From the NCBI RefSeq assembly GCF_002776525.5, contig NC_045438.1, positions 156,651,332 to 156,715,331 of the forward strand: 64,000 nt of DNA, read 5' to 3'. The DNA comes from Piliocolobus tephrosceles (taxonomy: Eukaryota; Chordata; Mammalia; Primates; Cercopithecidae). The notes beneath the pieces were generated by a model. The model had not been told where the DNA came from. It made no database searches and was given only the letters and a program-made list of their open reading frames with translations. Positions 46,915 to 59,271 of this stretch are shown one piece after another. How positions within the stretch are numbered: position 1 is the stretch's first letter; each line of letters starts with the position of its first letter. A program made the position numbers and the translations under genes.

Positions 46915-47090
46915 TGGCAGAGCCATTCAGCCTCACCTGCAGATTCGGAGCCACCTGGGGACCTTCTAAAAGTACTTATGCCAGATGTCTCCTCCAGAGA
47001 TTCTAAATGGGTCTGGGCTGCAGACTGGGCACTGGGAATCTCAAAAGCACCTCCAGGTCATTCCCATGTGCAGCCAAGGTTGGAGGCCAC
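46915..47090. mobile_element. hAT-Charlie type nonautonomous DNA element
   Basis: tcacctgcagattcggagcc, cacctggggaccttctaaaa and agagattctaaatgggtctg, then cagccaaggttggaggccac at the end. The inverted-terminal layout is like 29878-30060. Confidence 0.6.
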
Positions 47091-47419
47091 CTGGATTCCT
47101 GACGTATGGGAATTCTTGTCCATTTTCCTTGCCTATGGCAGCAGCTGAGGTCTTCAGGTTGTTTCGAACATCATCTGAAAGAGCCACTGCCTTTGCTCCT
47201 AGCTTCCTTGCGAAGTGCCCAGCCATGCAAGTGCCCAGCACATTTTGTGGCATGACCAACTGCCTGGTCCCTTTCGGTGCAACAGACTTTGAGGTGGAGG
47301 GTGGAGCCAGACTCTGGGAATGGCTCAGATGCCTCTGCAAAGCTTTCTGGTGGGGCTGTCTCCTGTCTCCCTGGGGCGTCAGTGCACTTCCCTAGCAAGA
47401 GCCCTGACTACTAGAGCCG
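47091..47419. other. Single-copy intergenic DNA
   Basis: Slightly GC-rich. Overlapping frames on both strands (up to 136 codons at 46985-47395) have no family resemblance. Confidence 0.4.
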
Positions 47420-47630
47420 GGAAGGCACCTTGTGGGAACTGTGCCAGCAAATGACCTTTAGACTTGAACTGTGGCCTGGGCTCTCCCCTCGGTCTCCAGC
47501 CTGCTGGCCTGCCCTGATAATTTGGGACTTGCCAGCCTCCATCATCATGTGAACCAAGCCCTTAAAATAAATCTCTTTCTAGGTATGTACACATCCCATT
47601 GATCAGCTTCTCTGGAGATCGCTGACTGCT
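47420..47630 (+). mobile_element. MLT1-type LTR 3' fragment
   Basis: ggcctgccctgataatttgg, gacttgccagcctccatcat, ccttaaaataaatctctttc and a ctctggagatcgctgactgc ending fit the 3' part of an MLT1 LTR. Confidence 0.5.
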
Positions 47631-48519
47631 ACACTCCTCTTCCTTGGCTCCCCTGGCCTCACCTCCTTTCTCTGGATCCGCCCACTCTCCGCTCTCTGCG
47701 TCGTTTGCCTGCAGTGTCTGTGACTCATAGGCCTATAATAATCCTTCCGCTTCGGCTTGCCAAACTCTCCTCTCTTCATTCAAGAGTCTCCCCAAATCCC
47801 ACATCATCCCACCAAGGAAACAACAGTCTCTCCTCCCTAGGATGAAGCCATTCAGTGGAGCAGATTCCAGAAAGAAAACTCTGTCTGTGTGAGTGTTCCT
47901 TTGAAAATTCATATTGGAGACTGTTCTATGCGTGACAGTGAGGGGACTTGGTGTTCCACAGGCTCCAGGGCTCCCTCTGCTCTGCACAGGTCTGCGTTTG
48001 GCACGTGGTCTTATGTGGTTAGTGATGCCTACAAGATGGTGGTCTGGGGCGTGGCCTCCTGAACAAGCTACCAAAGGCCACTGTCCTGCATGGCTACAGA
48101 TTTCACAATCAACCCTATGCCACCACCCTGTTCTTATGACATTGCTTAAGGCAAGGTGCAGTCAGGGAAAATCTCTGAGCGTGTGTTCTCTCAGCTGTGG
48201 GCCACCATGTCTTCCTCCTGTGAAGGATGAAGGGTTGAGGAGGCACTATCTTTCCCCTCCTACCGCACATATAGAGGGGCCCCTGTCGTGTTGCTGGAAT
48301 GTCACCATGAAGTGACATTCTCAGTGGACATTGCAGAGCCATGGGACATTCTGCCTCAAAGCTCCACCTACAGCTATGACTCCAGAGACCCCTGAATGCC
48401 AAAGACAGGGGGTGGTATCCCAGGGACAAAGGAAGCCCAAAGTATACATTCACATCACGGTGGTACTACAGCATCAGAATGAAAGAACACAAGGTTTACA
48501 GATACTTTAAATTCAGTTA
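47631..48519. other. Single-copy intergenic DNA
   Basis: No named repeat. Opposite-strand frames of 112-133 codons show no resemblance to known proteins. Confidence 0.4.
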
Positions 48520-48715
48520 GTCCCATTTCCACAGCATTTATCATCTTGGGTGACTCATTCAACCTTTCAGAGCTTGATTTCCTCATATATAAAGGAGGAG
48601 CCCAATACCTGCTTTGTATTAGTGCTACTGAGAAGAAGGATGATGATGTTGATAATAATAATAGGCTGAGGACATTCAGCCCAGTGTCAGCATCCAATAA
48701 ACACCCATTTCTTTC
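48520..48715 (+). mobile_element. MIR SINE
   Basis: gactcattcaacctttcaga, gcttgatttcctcatatata, then agcatccaataaacaccc. Confidence 0.65.
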
Positions 48716-49200
48716 TCTGTTCTCTTAGCTAAAAGACTCTACTAATCCAATGGAGGCTACTTATGGGTTATAATTTGAACGCCTGGGACATGTTGTGCGA
48801 AATTATAGCATAGAGGAGCTGATGGCAGCACTAGGATGCAGACGGCGTTCATGGAAGGGAAGCTCACTTACTGTCCACGTGGCTTCACAGCATCAACAAG
48901 AGGGTTTCAAATCCCATGTTCCAGCACCCATTCCCCAACTTGAAGTTCAAACACCATAAAAATAAAGAAAAGCAATGAAATATTGTAAATGCAATGGAGT
49001 CTAGAAATCCTAGGTTTTAGAACCCTCTAAGTCTATGCAAAGCATTAACATTTCAACACATAACCCAATTTCAGGAGACTTGCGCAAAGGGAAAGCAGTC
49101 CATTGTAGCGCCTTCCTTCTTCCTACAGGTGTATAGGAATGCCTGCCAAGCAGTCATGGTCTTACAGAGCCCTAGAGACAAATTCATTTTGCTTTTTTGT
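48716..49200. other. Single-copy intergenic DNA
   Basis: No recognisable element or exon. Confidence 0.4.
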
Positions 49201-49494
49201 TTTATTATTATTATTATTATTATTTGAGATGGAGTATTGCTCTATCACCCTAGGCGCGATCTCAGCTCACTGCAACCTCCACCTCCTGGGTTCAAGTAAT
49301 TCTTATGCCTCAGCTTCCTGAGTAGCTGGGATTACAGGCACTCACCACCACACCTGGCTAATTTTTGTATTTTTAGTAGAAACAGGATTTTGTCATGTTG
49401 GCCAGGCTGGTTTCAAACTCCTGACCTCAAGTGATCCACCCTCCTAGGCCTCCCAAATTGTTGGGATTGTAGGCGTGAGCCACTGCGCCCGGCC
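49201..49494 (-). mobile_element. Alu, antisense, with (ATT)n tail and small deletion
   Basis: The tail has become an ATT microsatellite. About 20 bp around the usual aggctggagtgcagtgg is missing (atcaccctaggcgcgatctc). Confidence 0.95.
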
Positions 49495-50079
49495 TCATTT
49501 AGCAATTAACAAAAGACAAGGAGGGCCTGCTTGATATTTGGAGGTAGAGTATTTGAAGCACTTTTGATGAATTTCTATCTTCTTATGTTGTAATAAGAAG
49601 GCTTGGCAGGATGTTTTTACAATTGTAGTATACATTTCATGGGGAGGAAAGGAAATACCTATATATGTGTGTGTATTTTATATATGCAAAATATAAAATG
49701 AAAACATGCAGTTGAACATACATATATTCTCTTCTGGTTTTCAACTGCATTGTTACATTAGCTCATGTTTGGGTCTAGGCCTGCTATTAAATGGGAAGAT
49801 GAGAGCCCTCTGGTGGCTAAATGGGCTCTTTTTTTTTTTTTAAGAGAGAGTAAAAGTAATTATCTTGTGTTTTGAAAATCCTATGCCTTGTTCCAGTTAG
49901 CAATTTGCTGCATAAACTTCATCTTTTCTCCACTTATGCCCCCTCACCCTTGAGTAAAGAGATAATGAGATATAACATTTTCAACTTTTTTGATGCTCAC
50001 ATTTTGCATTTAGGCAAATATTTAATCCACGTTCTGAAAAGATAAAACAGTGTTTTAGAAATTTGATTTTCAGACACTC
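49495..50079. other. AT-rich single-copy intergenic DNA
   Basis: No recognisable element or exon. A T run lies at about 49830-49841. Confidence 0.4.
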
Positions 50080-50190
50080 ATCTAACAAATATTTATTGCG
50101 CACCTACAACAAGTAAGACACCATTCTAAGTACTGTAGGAGCTATAAGAAAATTTATAATATAGTATCTAGTTGCAAGAAGCTGATAGTA
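50080..50190 (-). mobile_element. L2 LINE 3' end, antisense
   Basis: Reversed L2 tail: aacaaatatttattgcgcac, then gacaccattctaagtactgt. Confidence 0.6.
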
Positions 50191-50475
50191 GAGTACAAAA
50201 AAGAATAGTCTGGACTTTCTTAAAACGTGGTTTTTTTCTATAAACTTTAGTCATTTTATCAAATACATAAGTTTTCTTATCAGAGGCATTCTCTTGGGCT
50301 CCCCATCTTCCATCTTCTCGGGGGTCTGTAGCAGAAATTGGATCATCAAGTTGAACTCTTCCTTCTCCCACTCTCCAATCCCATGATTCACCATGTCCTG
50401 CCAACTCTACTTCTCTTTATTTCTATTGAGGCCAACTTAGATTAGGGCACCTTAATTTCAGGACATTACTATATC

Positions 50476-50722
50476 CTTTTATTTATTTTATTTATTATTT
50501 ATTATTTATTTATTTATTTATTTTGAGACAAGGTCTCTCTCTATCACTGATTGTGGAGTACAGTGGGACAATCACAGCTCACTGCAGCCTCGACCTCCTG
50601 GGCTCAAACAATCCTCTAGCTTCAGCCTCCTCAGTAGCTGGGACTACAGGCATGTGCCACCACACCGGGCTAATTTTTAAATTTTTTGTAGAGACAGGGT
50701 ACTCCCCCTGTGTTGCCCAGGC
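50476..50722 (-). mobile_element. 5'-truncated AluJ with (TTTA)n tail, antisense
   Basis: (TTTA)n at 50476-50522, then reversed AluJ (cactgcagcctcgacctcct, gagacagggtactccccctg), ending at tgttgcccaggct. Confidence 0.93.
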
Positions 50723-50734
50723 TTACAGTATGCT

Positions 50735-51610
50735 TTTTAAAATGTATTTTTAAGTTATTTTTGAGTGGTTAATACATGTGCATAGTATAGAATTCAACAT
50801 ATACAATTACAAATGCATAACAGGTAAGTCTCCCTCACACTCCTACACCCTAACCACCTGGTTCCCTTCTACAAAAACTGCTACATGTCTCAACCCTTTG
50901 GATATATTAGTAGAGATATTCGGTTCACATACAAGCCTGTACATATTTTTCCCACAAATGATGACATGCAGTTCCGTGCCTTGCTTTTACGTCTTTCAGT
51001 ACATATTGGAGAAAATTCTAAATCAGTGTAAAGAGAGCTGCTTCATTCTTTTTCAAGAGATGCATAGAATTCTATTATAGGTATATTATCATAATTTATT
51101 TAATCAATTCTCTATTGATAGAAATTCAGATGGTTTCCAATCTTTAGTTATTACAAGTCAGTGCTGCAATAAATATCTTCATGCAGACATCATTTTTGCA
51201 CATGTGCCAGAATATACTTAGAATAAATTCCTAGAAGTGAAACTATTGGATCAAAGGATATATATATTTTTACTTTTGATAGTTATTGCCAAATTATTCT
51301 TCATAGAGGTTTTACCAAAGTCTGCGCTCACTGACAAAATATGAAGTTCTGTTTCCCCAAATTCTCAACTATACAGTGAGTTAGAACTTTGTGTTTTATC
51401 TTTATCAATCTTATGGGTAGAAATCGTGTCCCAATACAGTTTTAAGTTACATTATTCTTAATTTGAGTGAGGTCAAGCACCTTTTTATGTTTAAGATATA
51501 TTTTAACATAAAGATATACCTTTGTCTTTATCTTTACTTTACATGTATTTATTTATATGTGTCTCCGTATATCTCTTGTTCATTTTTCTGCTTGGGGTTT
51601 GTTTTTGGTT
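50735..51610 (-). mobile_element. L1M 3' region, antisense
   Basis: Reversed L1M features: gtcagtgctgcaataaatat, gaataaattcctagaagtga and aactattggatcaaaggata, then atagttattgccaaattatt. No intact frame. Confidence 0.75.
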
Positions 51611-51633
51611 TGTTTTATTGAACTGTAGGAGTT

Positions 51634-52124
51634 TGTGGCAGGCAGCTTCCAAGATGGCCCCAGATGAGCCCCACCTCCTGGTACTCACACGCTGACATAC
51701 CTCCCCCTCACACATTGTACCACGGTTGCTCTGCATGACCAATAAAATATGGCAGAAGAGATGGTATGTCATTTCCAAGATTAGTTCATAAAAGACAATC
51801 AGCTTCTGTCTTGGTGGCTCTCTCAAGTTCACTTGCTCTGGGGTACACTAGTAGCCAGGTCTTGAGCAGCCCTGGATAAAGAAGACCACGTGGTGAGAAG
51901 CAGAGGCTCTTTTGAGAGTCTCACAAATGACCTTTGCCAGGGTCCTTCAGACTTGGGCAAGCCTTAGAAGGACCAAGCCCTGACTGATGTCTCCACTGCA
52001 ACATCCTGAGAAACCCTGAGCTGGAATCACTCAGTTAATCTGCTCCCAGATTCCTGACCCATAGGAACTTTGAGATTATAAATATTTGTTGCCCTAAGGT
52101 ATTAAGTTTTGAGGCAATATTTTA
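51634..52124 (+). mobile_element. MLT1-type MaLR LTR
   Basis: Begins tgtggcaggcagcttccaag, has atggccccagatgagcccca and tgaccaataaaatatggcag, and ends gccctaaggtattaagtttt. Confidence 0.75.
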
Positions 52125-52211
52125 CACTTGATAAAATAGTGTAAATTGATAATATAGAGTAGATAATGGTATAGTTTGATAATAATATAGAGTTTTTGAT
52201 ATATTAAGAAA

Positions 52212-52335
52212 ACTAAGTCAAGTGTAGTGATGTGTGCCTGTAGTCCTATCTACTTGGGAGGCTGAGGCAGGATGATCACTTGAGCCTAGGAGGTCGAGTC
52301 TGGCCTGGGCAACATAGTGAGACTCCATTTTTAAG
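52212..52335 (+). mobile_element. Free left Alu monomer (FLAM-like)
   Basis: A single Alu arm: tgcctgtagtcctatctact through gcctgggcaacatagtgaga, with no second arm. Confidence 0.75.
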
Positions 52336-52797
52336 AATGAGTGAATTAAATCAATAAAATGGTAAAGTTTTTAAAAAGAAAGAATATCAGTCTCTTTCTC
52401 TTGAGCTTCAGTTTCTTTATTAGAATTTTAAATGCTTTTTCTTGCTTGTTGAATATCTATTAGTCCTCTTTGTGATTTCTTTTCTTTTTTTTTCTTTTTT
52501 TCTTTTTTTGTCAAGCAGATTTTTTAAAAAATGTACATAGTGAAACTTATCAACATGGGGGATTACTTTTATACTTAGAAATGATGAAAGAGAGACTATA
52601 AAAAATTCCAAATTTTATTTTCCTCCATTTCTAATAATAAAGAGCTAGGCCGCCTTGGTCAACTCTCCTGCCAAAATCAACTAAAAATAATGAATACAAT
52701 AATTTTCTAGTATCCTTTAAAGCATCAAGAAGCTGACAAGATAATAAAGAATTGCCAGACAAGATCTAAGAGATTCCAGTTACCTAGAAGAGACACT

Positions 52798-53244
52798 GTA
52801 TTAGTCTGTTTTCACACTGTTGATAAAGACATACCCAAGACTGGGAAGAAAAAAAGGTTTATTAGACTCAGAGTTCCACATGGCTGGGTACGCCTCAAAA
52901 TCATGGTGTAAAGTCAAAGACATGTCTCACATGGCAGCAGACAAGAGAAGAGAGCTTATGCAGAGAAAGACATGATTTCTGGTAATTTCTGTGACTTGGG
53001 TGAAGATATCCTTCACCCTTACATCCTTATATAATCATCAGATCTCGTGAGACTTATTCAGTACCACGCAAACAGCACGGGAAAGATCTGCCCCCATGAT
53101 TCGATCACCTCCCACAACATGTGGGAATTCAAGATGAGATTTGGGTGGGGACACAGACAAACCATATCATATGAGATTTGGGTGGGGACACAGCCAAACC
53201 ATATCATATGAGATTTTGGTGGGGACGCAGGCAAACAAAGTCTT
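52798..53244 (-). mobile_element. THE1/MST-type MaLR LTR, antisense
   Basis: Begins tgtattagtctgttttcaca, has ccacatggctgggtacgcct and atcatcagatctcgtgagac, and ends in the typical agatgagatttgggtgggga. An extra stretch at about 52978-53020 is not typical of the LTR. Confidence 0.88.
53134..53244. repeat. Three tandem copies of a 37-bp LTR end
   Basis: atgagatttgggtggggaca and following bases recur at 53134, 53171 and 53208 with a 37-bp period. Copy 3 carries substitutions. Confidence 0.93.
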
Positions 53245-53987
53245 TTGTCCTAAGAACATATGGAGAACTGTGCTCCAGTTCTGAAGACCTCACAAAGTAA
53301 GAGGGACAGAAGTCAAAAGCCTAGAGCCCACCCAAATTGGAATGTTAATATTAGACCCCCACTTACATTAACCTAGAATCCCAAAGGTAAAACCTTCGGT
53401 AAGTAAAAAGTACCCGCTCCTCTTGTTTAAAAAATTCCTAAGACAGCAGTGTCTTAGTGCTAAATAAAGGAGAAAAACAGCAACAACACATAACCTGTCC
53501 CTGAGTAGTCTGTCTAGAGATTAGCTTCTGAGAATTGTTAGCCTAAATCTGAAACCCAAGGGTGGACCAGAAAACTTCAAGCCATAACTTTAATATAAAT
53601 TGGTTACAGAGAGTTAGTGCTCCTAAATGTCTTGCAGAAGCAAAGGCAAAACTATTTGGAGAAGGATATCTTCACCCAAGTGTCAGGAATTACCAGAAAT
53701 CGTGTCTTCTAGACAATGAGCAGTGCAGAGTTCACGGTAACCAAGTCACAAGAAAGTAAGTTATGATAAGAAAGAAACAGCAGCAATAATAGACTACATA
53801 AACAAAGCCTGAAAGACTTCAGGTATAGGAACAATTAGATGCAAGCTACAAAATAGCTGTGTTTAAAGAAATAAAGATTGAAAATATTTGCAGCAAACAG
53901 GAAATTGTAAACAAACAAAAAAAAAAGTGACCTAGCAGATGTGAAAAATAACCAAGTAAAATTTCTAGAAATACAAATACAAATACA

Positions 53988-54290
53988 GGCCTGGAGCAGT
54001 GGCTCACGCCTGTGATCCCAACACTTCAGGAGGCCAAGGCGGGTGGATCACCTGAAGTCAGGACTTTTGAGACCAGCCTGACCAACATGGCGAAACCCCA
54101 TCTCTACTAAAAATATAAAAATTAGGCAAGCGTGGTGGTGCATACTTATAATCGCAGCTACTTGGGATGCTAAAGCAGAAGATTCACTTGAATCCTGGAG
54201 GCAGAGGTGAGCCAAAATTGTGCCATTATACTCCAGCCTGGGCAATAAGCATGAAACTGTGTCTCAAAATAAATAAATAAATAAAATAAA
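53988..54290 (+). mobile_element. AluS inserted in L1
   Basis: Diverged Alu starting ggcctggagcagtggctcac, with an ATAA-rich tail. aaatacaaata flanks it on both sides. Confidence 0.93.
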
Positions 54291-54655
54291 TACAAATATA
54301 GAAATAAAAACCTAACAGATGTGTTTGAGAGAAGAAAGGACAAAAATAGAGAGAACTAAAATATTAAAAGAAATTATTTTAAGTGTAGCACAGAGAGACA
54401 AAAGATGGGAAACATAAGGGAATAGCTAAGAGACATGAAAGATTGAAGGAGGTCTACCATGCAGAGTCCAAAAAAAGTTATATATTTTAAAAACTGATTA
54501 CTAGAAATTATTAGTGAATTTATCAGTGTCTGAAGATGCAAGGTTCGTATGCAAAAATCAATTGTATTGCTTCATATTAACAGCAAAGATTTGGAAAATA
54601 AAATGTCCAAAAATACAGTTTACAATAGTATAAAAACAAAAAATATTTAGACATT

Positions 54656-55190
54656 TTTAAATTAAGGTAGGATTTACATACAGTGAAATACACAGATCTC
54701 ATGTGCTCAGTTTGATGAGTTTTGACAAATGACCTTGTATCCTATGCCATGTCCTTTTCTCCTTGTCAAGATATAAAACACTTTCATCACTCCAGAAAGC
54801 TCCCATGCCACTTCCTGGTAAATCCCTGTTTCACCTCCAACTCCAGGCAACTTCTGTTCTGATTCCTTTCACCATAGATTAATGTCATTATAGAATTTCA
54901 TATGAGTTGTATAGGATAAACATAGTCTGGCTTCTTTACCTTGGTATAGGCATGATGTTTTAAAGACTCATTCATATCTTCGCATCCATGTTTCATCATT
55001 TTTATTGCTTTAGTATGTATGGATACATCACAATCTGTAAATCCATTTTCTTCTTCTTAGACATTTGGGTCAATTTCAGTTCAATTCATTATTAATAAAG
55101 CTTTTATGAATATTCCTATACAAGGACTTTACTGGAAATATGTTTTCTCTTCTCTTGAGGAAATACCTAGATGTGAAACACCTGCACTAA
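54656..55190 (-). mobile_element. L1M 3' region, antisense
   Basis: Reversed L1M: aggatttacatacagtgaaa, aactccaggcaacttctgtt, tttgggtcaatttcagttca and ctagatgtgaaacacctgca. Confidence 0.7.
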
Positions 55191-55229
55191 AATGCACTCA
55201 CCACAGTGTGTTGGTGTTATCCATATAAA

Positions 55230-55360
55230 TGGCTGCTCCATTGGAATAAAAGCCCTTTGAAAACAGGGACCAGGTTTGGTTTATTGGCTTATCTTCAATA
55301 TCTTGCACAATAAACGACACACAAGAGGCATTAACTATGCATTTCTTGAATCAATATATT
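55230..55360 (+). mobile_element. L2 LINE 3' end
   Basis: aataaaagccctttgaaaac, agggaccaggtttggtttat, then caataaacgacacacaagag. Confidence 0.6.
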
Positions 55361-55557
55361 GAGGAGAAAATATTCTTTAAGAAAAGACATAAGTAAACAA
55401 TACATCTTCCATCCAGTTTGTCCTTGGTTACACTAGGATACTGTTTCAAGGATGTGAGCACCTTTTTAAAAAGTTCTTTTGATGGTTTTGTAAAATAAGT
55501 CCCATGGAAAGTTCCCAAGAAAATCTGAAACTCTCATAATAATAATATTAAAATGGC

Positions 55558-55705
55558 TAATATTTATTGAGTCCCAACAACACCAAACAATTTAAGATAA
55601 TCATTGCATTCATTCTTTGTACTCTTGAGTAGTCAATACAAGGAAAACAAAGCTTAAATAAGTTAAATAACTTGCTTAGTATCACACAGCTGAAAGTTGG
55701 TATAC
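55558..55705 (-). mobile_element. MIR SINE, antisense
   Basis: taatatttattgagtcccaa, then aaataacttgcttagtatca and cacagctgaaagttgg. Confidence 0.65.
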
Positions 55706-55829
55706 TTTCAATGGATATAAAGAAAGAATTTTGACTTACTATTTTAATATGTGCTATTTTTGAAGGCAATTTTCAGTCCAAGTTTTTCCACACAAAGAAT
55801 GAAAATCATAATAGCAATGCCAACATCAC

Positions 55830-56080
55830 CAACATACTATAAGGATCAAATGCAATTATTTATTTAAATTCCTTCTGTAAACAGAAAAGCACAATGCCAG
55901 GTAAGTTCTCATGATGATTGTTAATATCATCATCATTATCATTCGACCACTTACTAGCAGTATGGCCTTAGGTAGGTAACTGCTAACTGGTAAAATGGTG
56001 ATGGTAATACTCACTGTCTTGTTGTGAAGGTAAGCCCAGCGCAGTAGTTGACACTGAATAAATGCTCAATACAGAGCTGC
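55830..56080 (+). mobile_element. MIR SINE pieces, sense
   Basis: gtatggccttaggtaggtaa, actggtaaaatggtgatggt and aataaatgctcaatacag at 55960-56075. A separate MIR 3' piece lies at 55830-55925. Confidence 0.6.
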
Positions 56081-56765
56081 CACTGCTATTGACCTTGGTC
56101 TATTACATCATGGTTCTTGTTCATATTTTCACTCCGGGACATGTTGTCACTCCCTGGTAGGTAGGAGAGCTGCTAACTAGGCTTCATCGTCCCCCTTCTC
56201 TCAGTCACATCAAAACTTTGGCCAAAGCAACCAATTAGAATGCCCATTGAAGATGTCTTGATCACACTGGGTTCCAGCAGTAAGTCAAGGAAATTCCAAA
56301 TATCAGCGTTCCTTATTCTCTCATATAACTTTAAGCCTTTTAGTTTAAAAGTTGCAGCTCTGATTTTCCAGTAATGTGAATAAAGTGAACAATGTATATA
56401 AATTGGTGATCAATTTTTCTAAACATCAAGTGCCTCACTCATAGCCATATTCATTTTTATATGAACAAGGAGATATAATTTAAGCTTTGTTTAGTTCTGC
56501 TTTATTATCTTTCGAGCCTTGAAATTCTGCAATTATACTATCCTTCACTGGAGGCACCATGTCTACAGGGAATTTAGAAGTTGCAAGGTCTCACTTAATC
56601 ACAGCCCATGTTCACAAATGCAGACTGAAGGGATACAGGCACAGATTTTCTGGCCTCGTATCAACCAAAATGAGCTGATTACCAGGTGGATTCTGCTGCA
56701 TCAAGTGGTACACAATCCATATTTCCAGCCAAGCCTCTACCTCTGAAATGAAAGTCTCAAATGCC
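56081..56765. other. Single-copy intergenic DNA
   Basis: No recognisable element or exon. Confidence 0.4.
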
Positions 56766-57134
56766 TTTTCACACGGCTATAAAGAACTACTTGAGACTGG
56801 ATAGTTTATAAAGAGAAGTGGTTTAATTGACTCACAGTTCCACAGGCTTAACAGGAAGCATGGGTAGGAGGCTTCAGGAAATGTACGATCATGGTGGAAG
56901 GCAAAGGGGAAGCAAGCATGTCTTACACTGTGGCAGGAGAGACAGAGAGAGAGAGAAGGGGAAAGTGCCAGACACTTATCAAACAACTAGATCTCATGAG
57001 ACCTCCGTCAAGGGAACAGCGGGAAGGAAGTCCGCCTGCATGACTCAATCACCTCCCACAAGGCCACTGCCCCAACATGTGTGAATTACATTCGACATGA
57101 GATTTGGGTGGGGACAAAGAGCCAAACCATATCA
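56766..57134 (-). mobile_element. MST/THE1-type MaLR LTR, antisense
   Basis: tttcacacggctataaagaa, ttgagactggatagtttata, gatcatggtggaaggcaaag, and ending tgagatttgggtggggacaa. Confidence 0.88.
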
Positions 57135-58903
57135 GACCACATAGATGACATAGGACTCCAAGACTACCAAGTCCCTTGGCCACACTCAGCCCTCCGTGTT
57201 GAAGGATATACCATTAAAGTTAAATCAACTTAAGGAACATCAGCACAACAGGTTCCTCCATGACATAGGCAGGCCAGGGACAGCTCCCAGGGGAGTCCTC
57301 TCCAGTTTGGCTCTGATACCGATGAGGTCAGTTGGCCTTGCTCTGCCTCTCTTTGCAGCAGCAGCTTTGACTACCAATGCACTCTGACCCTCCCACCGCC
57401 ATGTGGCAGCTGACTTTCTGGTGCATTCATCGTTTCTGTTCCAAGTGCTACAAGTAAACTGCTTGTATTTATTAGCTGTATTCATTAGCTTTTGTAACTT
57501 TCTCTGCTGAGGTTGTGTTGACAGCATTTTTCTGTATTTAGGATCTTAAATGAAGTCCTCATATCATTGTCCTGGGGAAGCTATTCAGCAAAGCACCACA
57601 CGCCATTCTAATTCCTCTTTTTCCTACCTCTTTCCTTGTGCTTCAGAAAATGCGTGTTCTCTGACTGAACCTCAGCCTTCTGCTTCACTGGAGCTCTTCT
57701 CCCAGGGATCAGAGGCAAAAAACGTGTTTCCCCTTGCTGAAGACTAGATGCAAATGGAGTGACTGGAGGAAGTCATCGTTATAGTCTTTTGCCTTACAGA
57801 GCCACAGTGGCCATATGTAAATTTACCCAATGGCTGTGGGTTTAGATAATCAAAACAAATAGATCTGCTAGCAGGTACTCTCAAAGTTTTTAAAGCCTCA
57901 AAACCTCAACATGCAAATCTAAGAGCACAGCTGCAAGGATTGAGTGTAGTTACTTGCCAAAGCTTCGCTCCTTCTTTCCCCCACCACCTGCAAGGCTCCT
58001 GAGATGGCTCTGATGAACACAGTGGTTTTTGTTTTGTCTTGCTTTTAACTGTGCTTTGCAATTAAGTTTCAAAGATGAAACTTTTCATTGCATTTATTCG
58101 CTGTTCTGCACCTTTCATAAAAGGAATTTGTAAGAGATCTGGAAAGATACATACAGACCTCTGTTCTGGTTCCTGGCAAGTGAAGATGTGAATCTAAACC
58201 CATCAGAATACATACTCCTGAGACTCCAGTTCATTCTAAAGAAAAGTCAAGGAGACCTCTTCCCCGGAGACACTCATGGTAGCAGACATTTGTTTTCTCA
58301 ATAGTTTAAGACAGAAACAGAGGTTGCTTTGTTTGACCTTCGAGTTCAACTGAAAGCAAGTATGTTAAACCTAAACAAGCCCTTCAGGAAGTGGTCTCTA
58401 CTTTGAGTCCTTAAATGTTCTCACTTATCTGATCTGTCAATAAGCTTTTCATTTTTACATAAATTCACATGTCATTTTCGTGTATTTATTGGAATAAAGG
58501 TACACTTATTTATGGGAATCTCAGCATGCAAGATAACACCAAGAATTATAACAGCTCAGAGAGGGCCTAAGGTCATACATATGAGCATAAAGGAAAACAA
58601 GAGCAGAGAAAAAATTAAAATAGTGCATTACATTTATAGTATAGTATGTCACAGTTTACAAGGCACTCTTACATATATGGTCCATAATAATCCAAGTTCT
58701 TAGAGTCAAACAAGAGAAGCCAAGTCTGATTAATTGCAGCAGAAATAAATGTATTGGGAAAATGATGAATAGTTCACAGAATTTATGTAAGCCCAAGAGT
58801 GTAGAGAACACTCAGGAACTAAGGGAACCTGGTCCTGTGCGGCACAAAGTCATGCCATAGTCACATCTGACCTGAAAGCTATCCCAACCTCCAGCACCAC
58901 TAG
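57135..58903. other. Repeat-poor intergenic DNA
   Basis: No exon or element I can name in 1.8 kb. Short frames on both strands are unremarkable. Confidence 0.4.
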
Positions 58904-58937
58904 CATCTGCCACTGCTGCCACTGCCACTGCCACTGG
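58904..58937. repeat. (TGCCAC)n short repeat
   Basis: ctgccactgctgccactgcc continues as near-perfect 6-bp repeats. Confidence 0.9.
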
Positions 58938-59140
58938 TCCCTGGGTCTGGATGTTCCTCCTTCCAGATTCATAGTTCTAGTTGGGCATATCTCATTGAAC
59001 AAGTCTGTCCTCTAGTTGCTGGGAGGTGAGAAGAAAGACTATACACTTTCTTTACCCCTCACCTCTTGGCATGCAGTACTGGATAACTATATAAGTTTCC
59101 TATTTGTTTATTTTTAGGCTATTGTGCATATTTTAAGTTG

Positions 59141-59270
59141 TATTTATTTATTTATCTGAGATGAGGTCTTGCTATGTCTCCCTGGCTAGCCTCCAATTCC
59201 TGGGCTCAACTGATCCACCTGCTTCAGCCTCCTAAGTAGCTGAGACTAGAGACACCCACCACTGCACTCA
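59141..59270 (-). mobile_element. Free left Alu monomer (FLAM-like), antisense
   Basis: ATTT-rich tail, then gagatgaggtcttgctatgt and cagcctcctaagtagctgag, ending without a second arm. Confidence 0.75.
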
Positions 59271-59271
59271 G

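Larger units (their letters stand above)
52640..54655 (+). mobile_element. L1M 5'UTR/ORF1 and ORF2 pieces, split by an LTR and an Alu
   Basis: Sense L1 words: gacttcaggtataggaacaa, gctgtgtttaaagaaataaa, gcacagagagacaaaagatg, then ORF2-like acagtttacaatagtataaa at 54620-54640. It is interrupted by 52798-53244 and 53988-54290. Many stops; the 5' limit is uncertain. Confidence 0.6.

Noticed and set aside
52798..53244. Three regularly spaced repeats resembling a small CRISPR-like array
   Set aside because: The 37-bp units are contiguous, without spacers, and derive from an LTR end in a primate genome.
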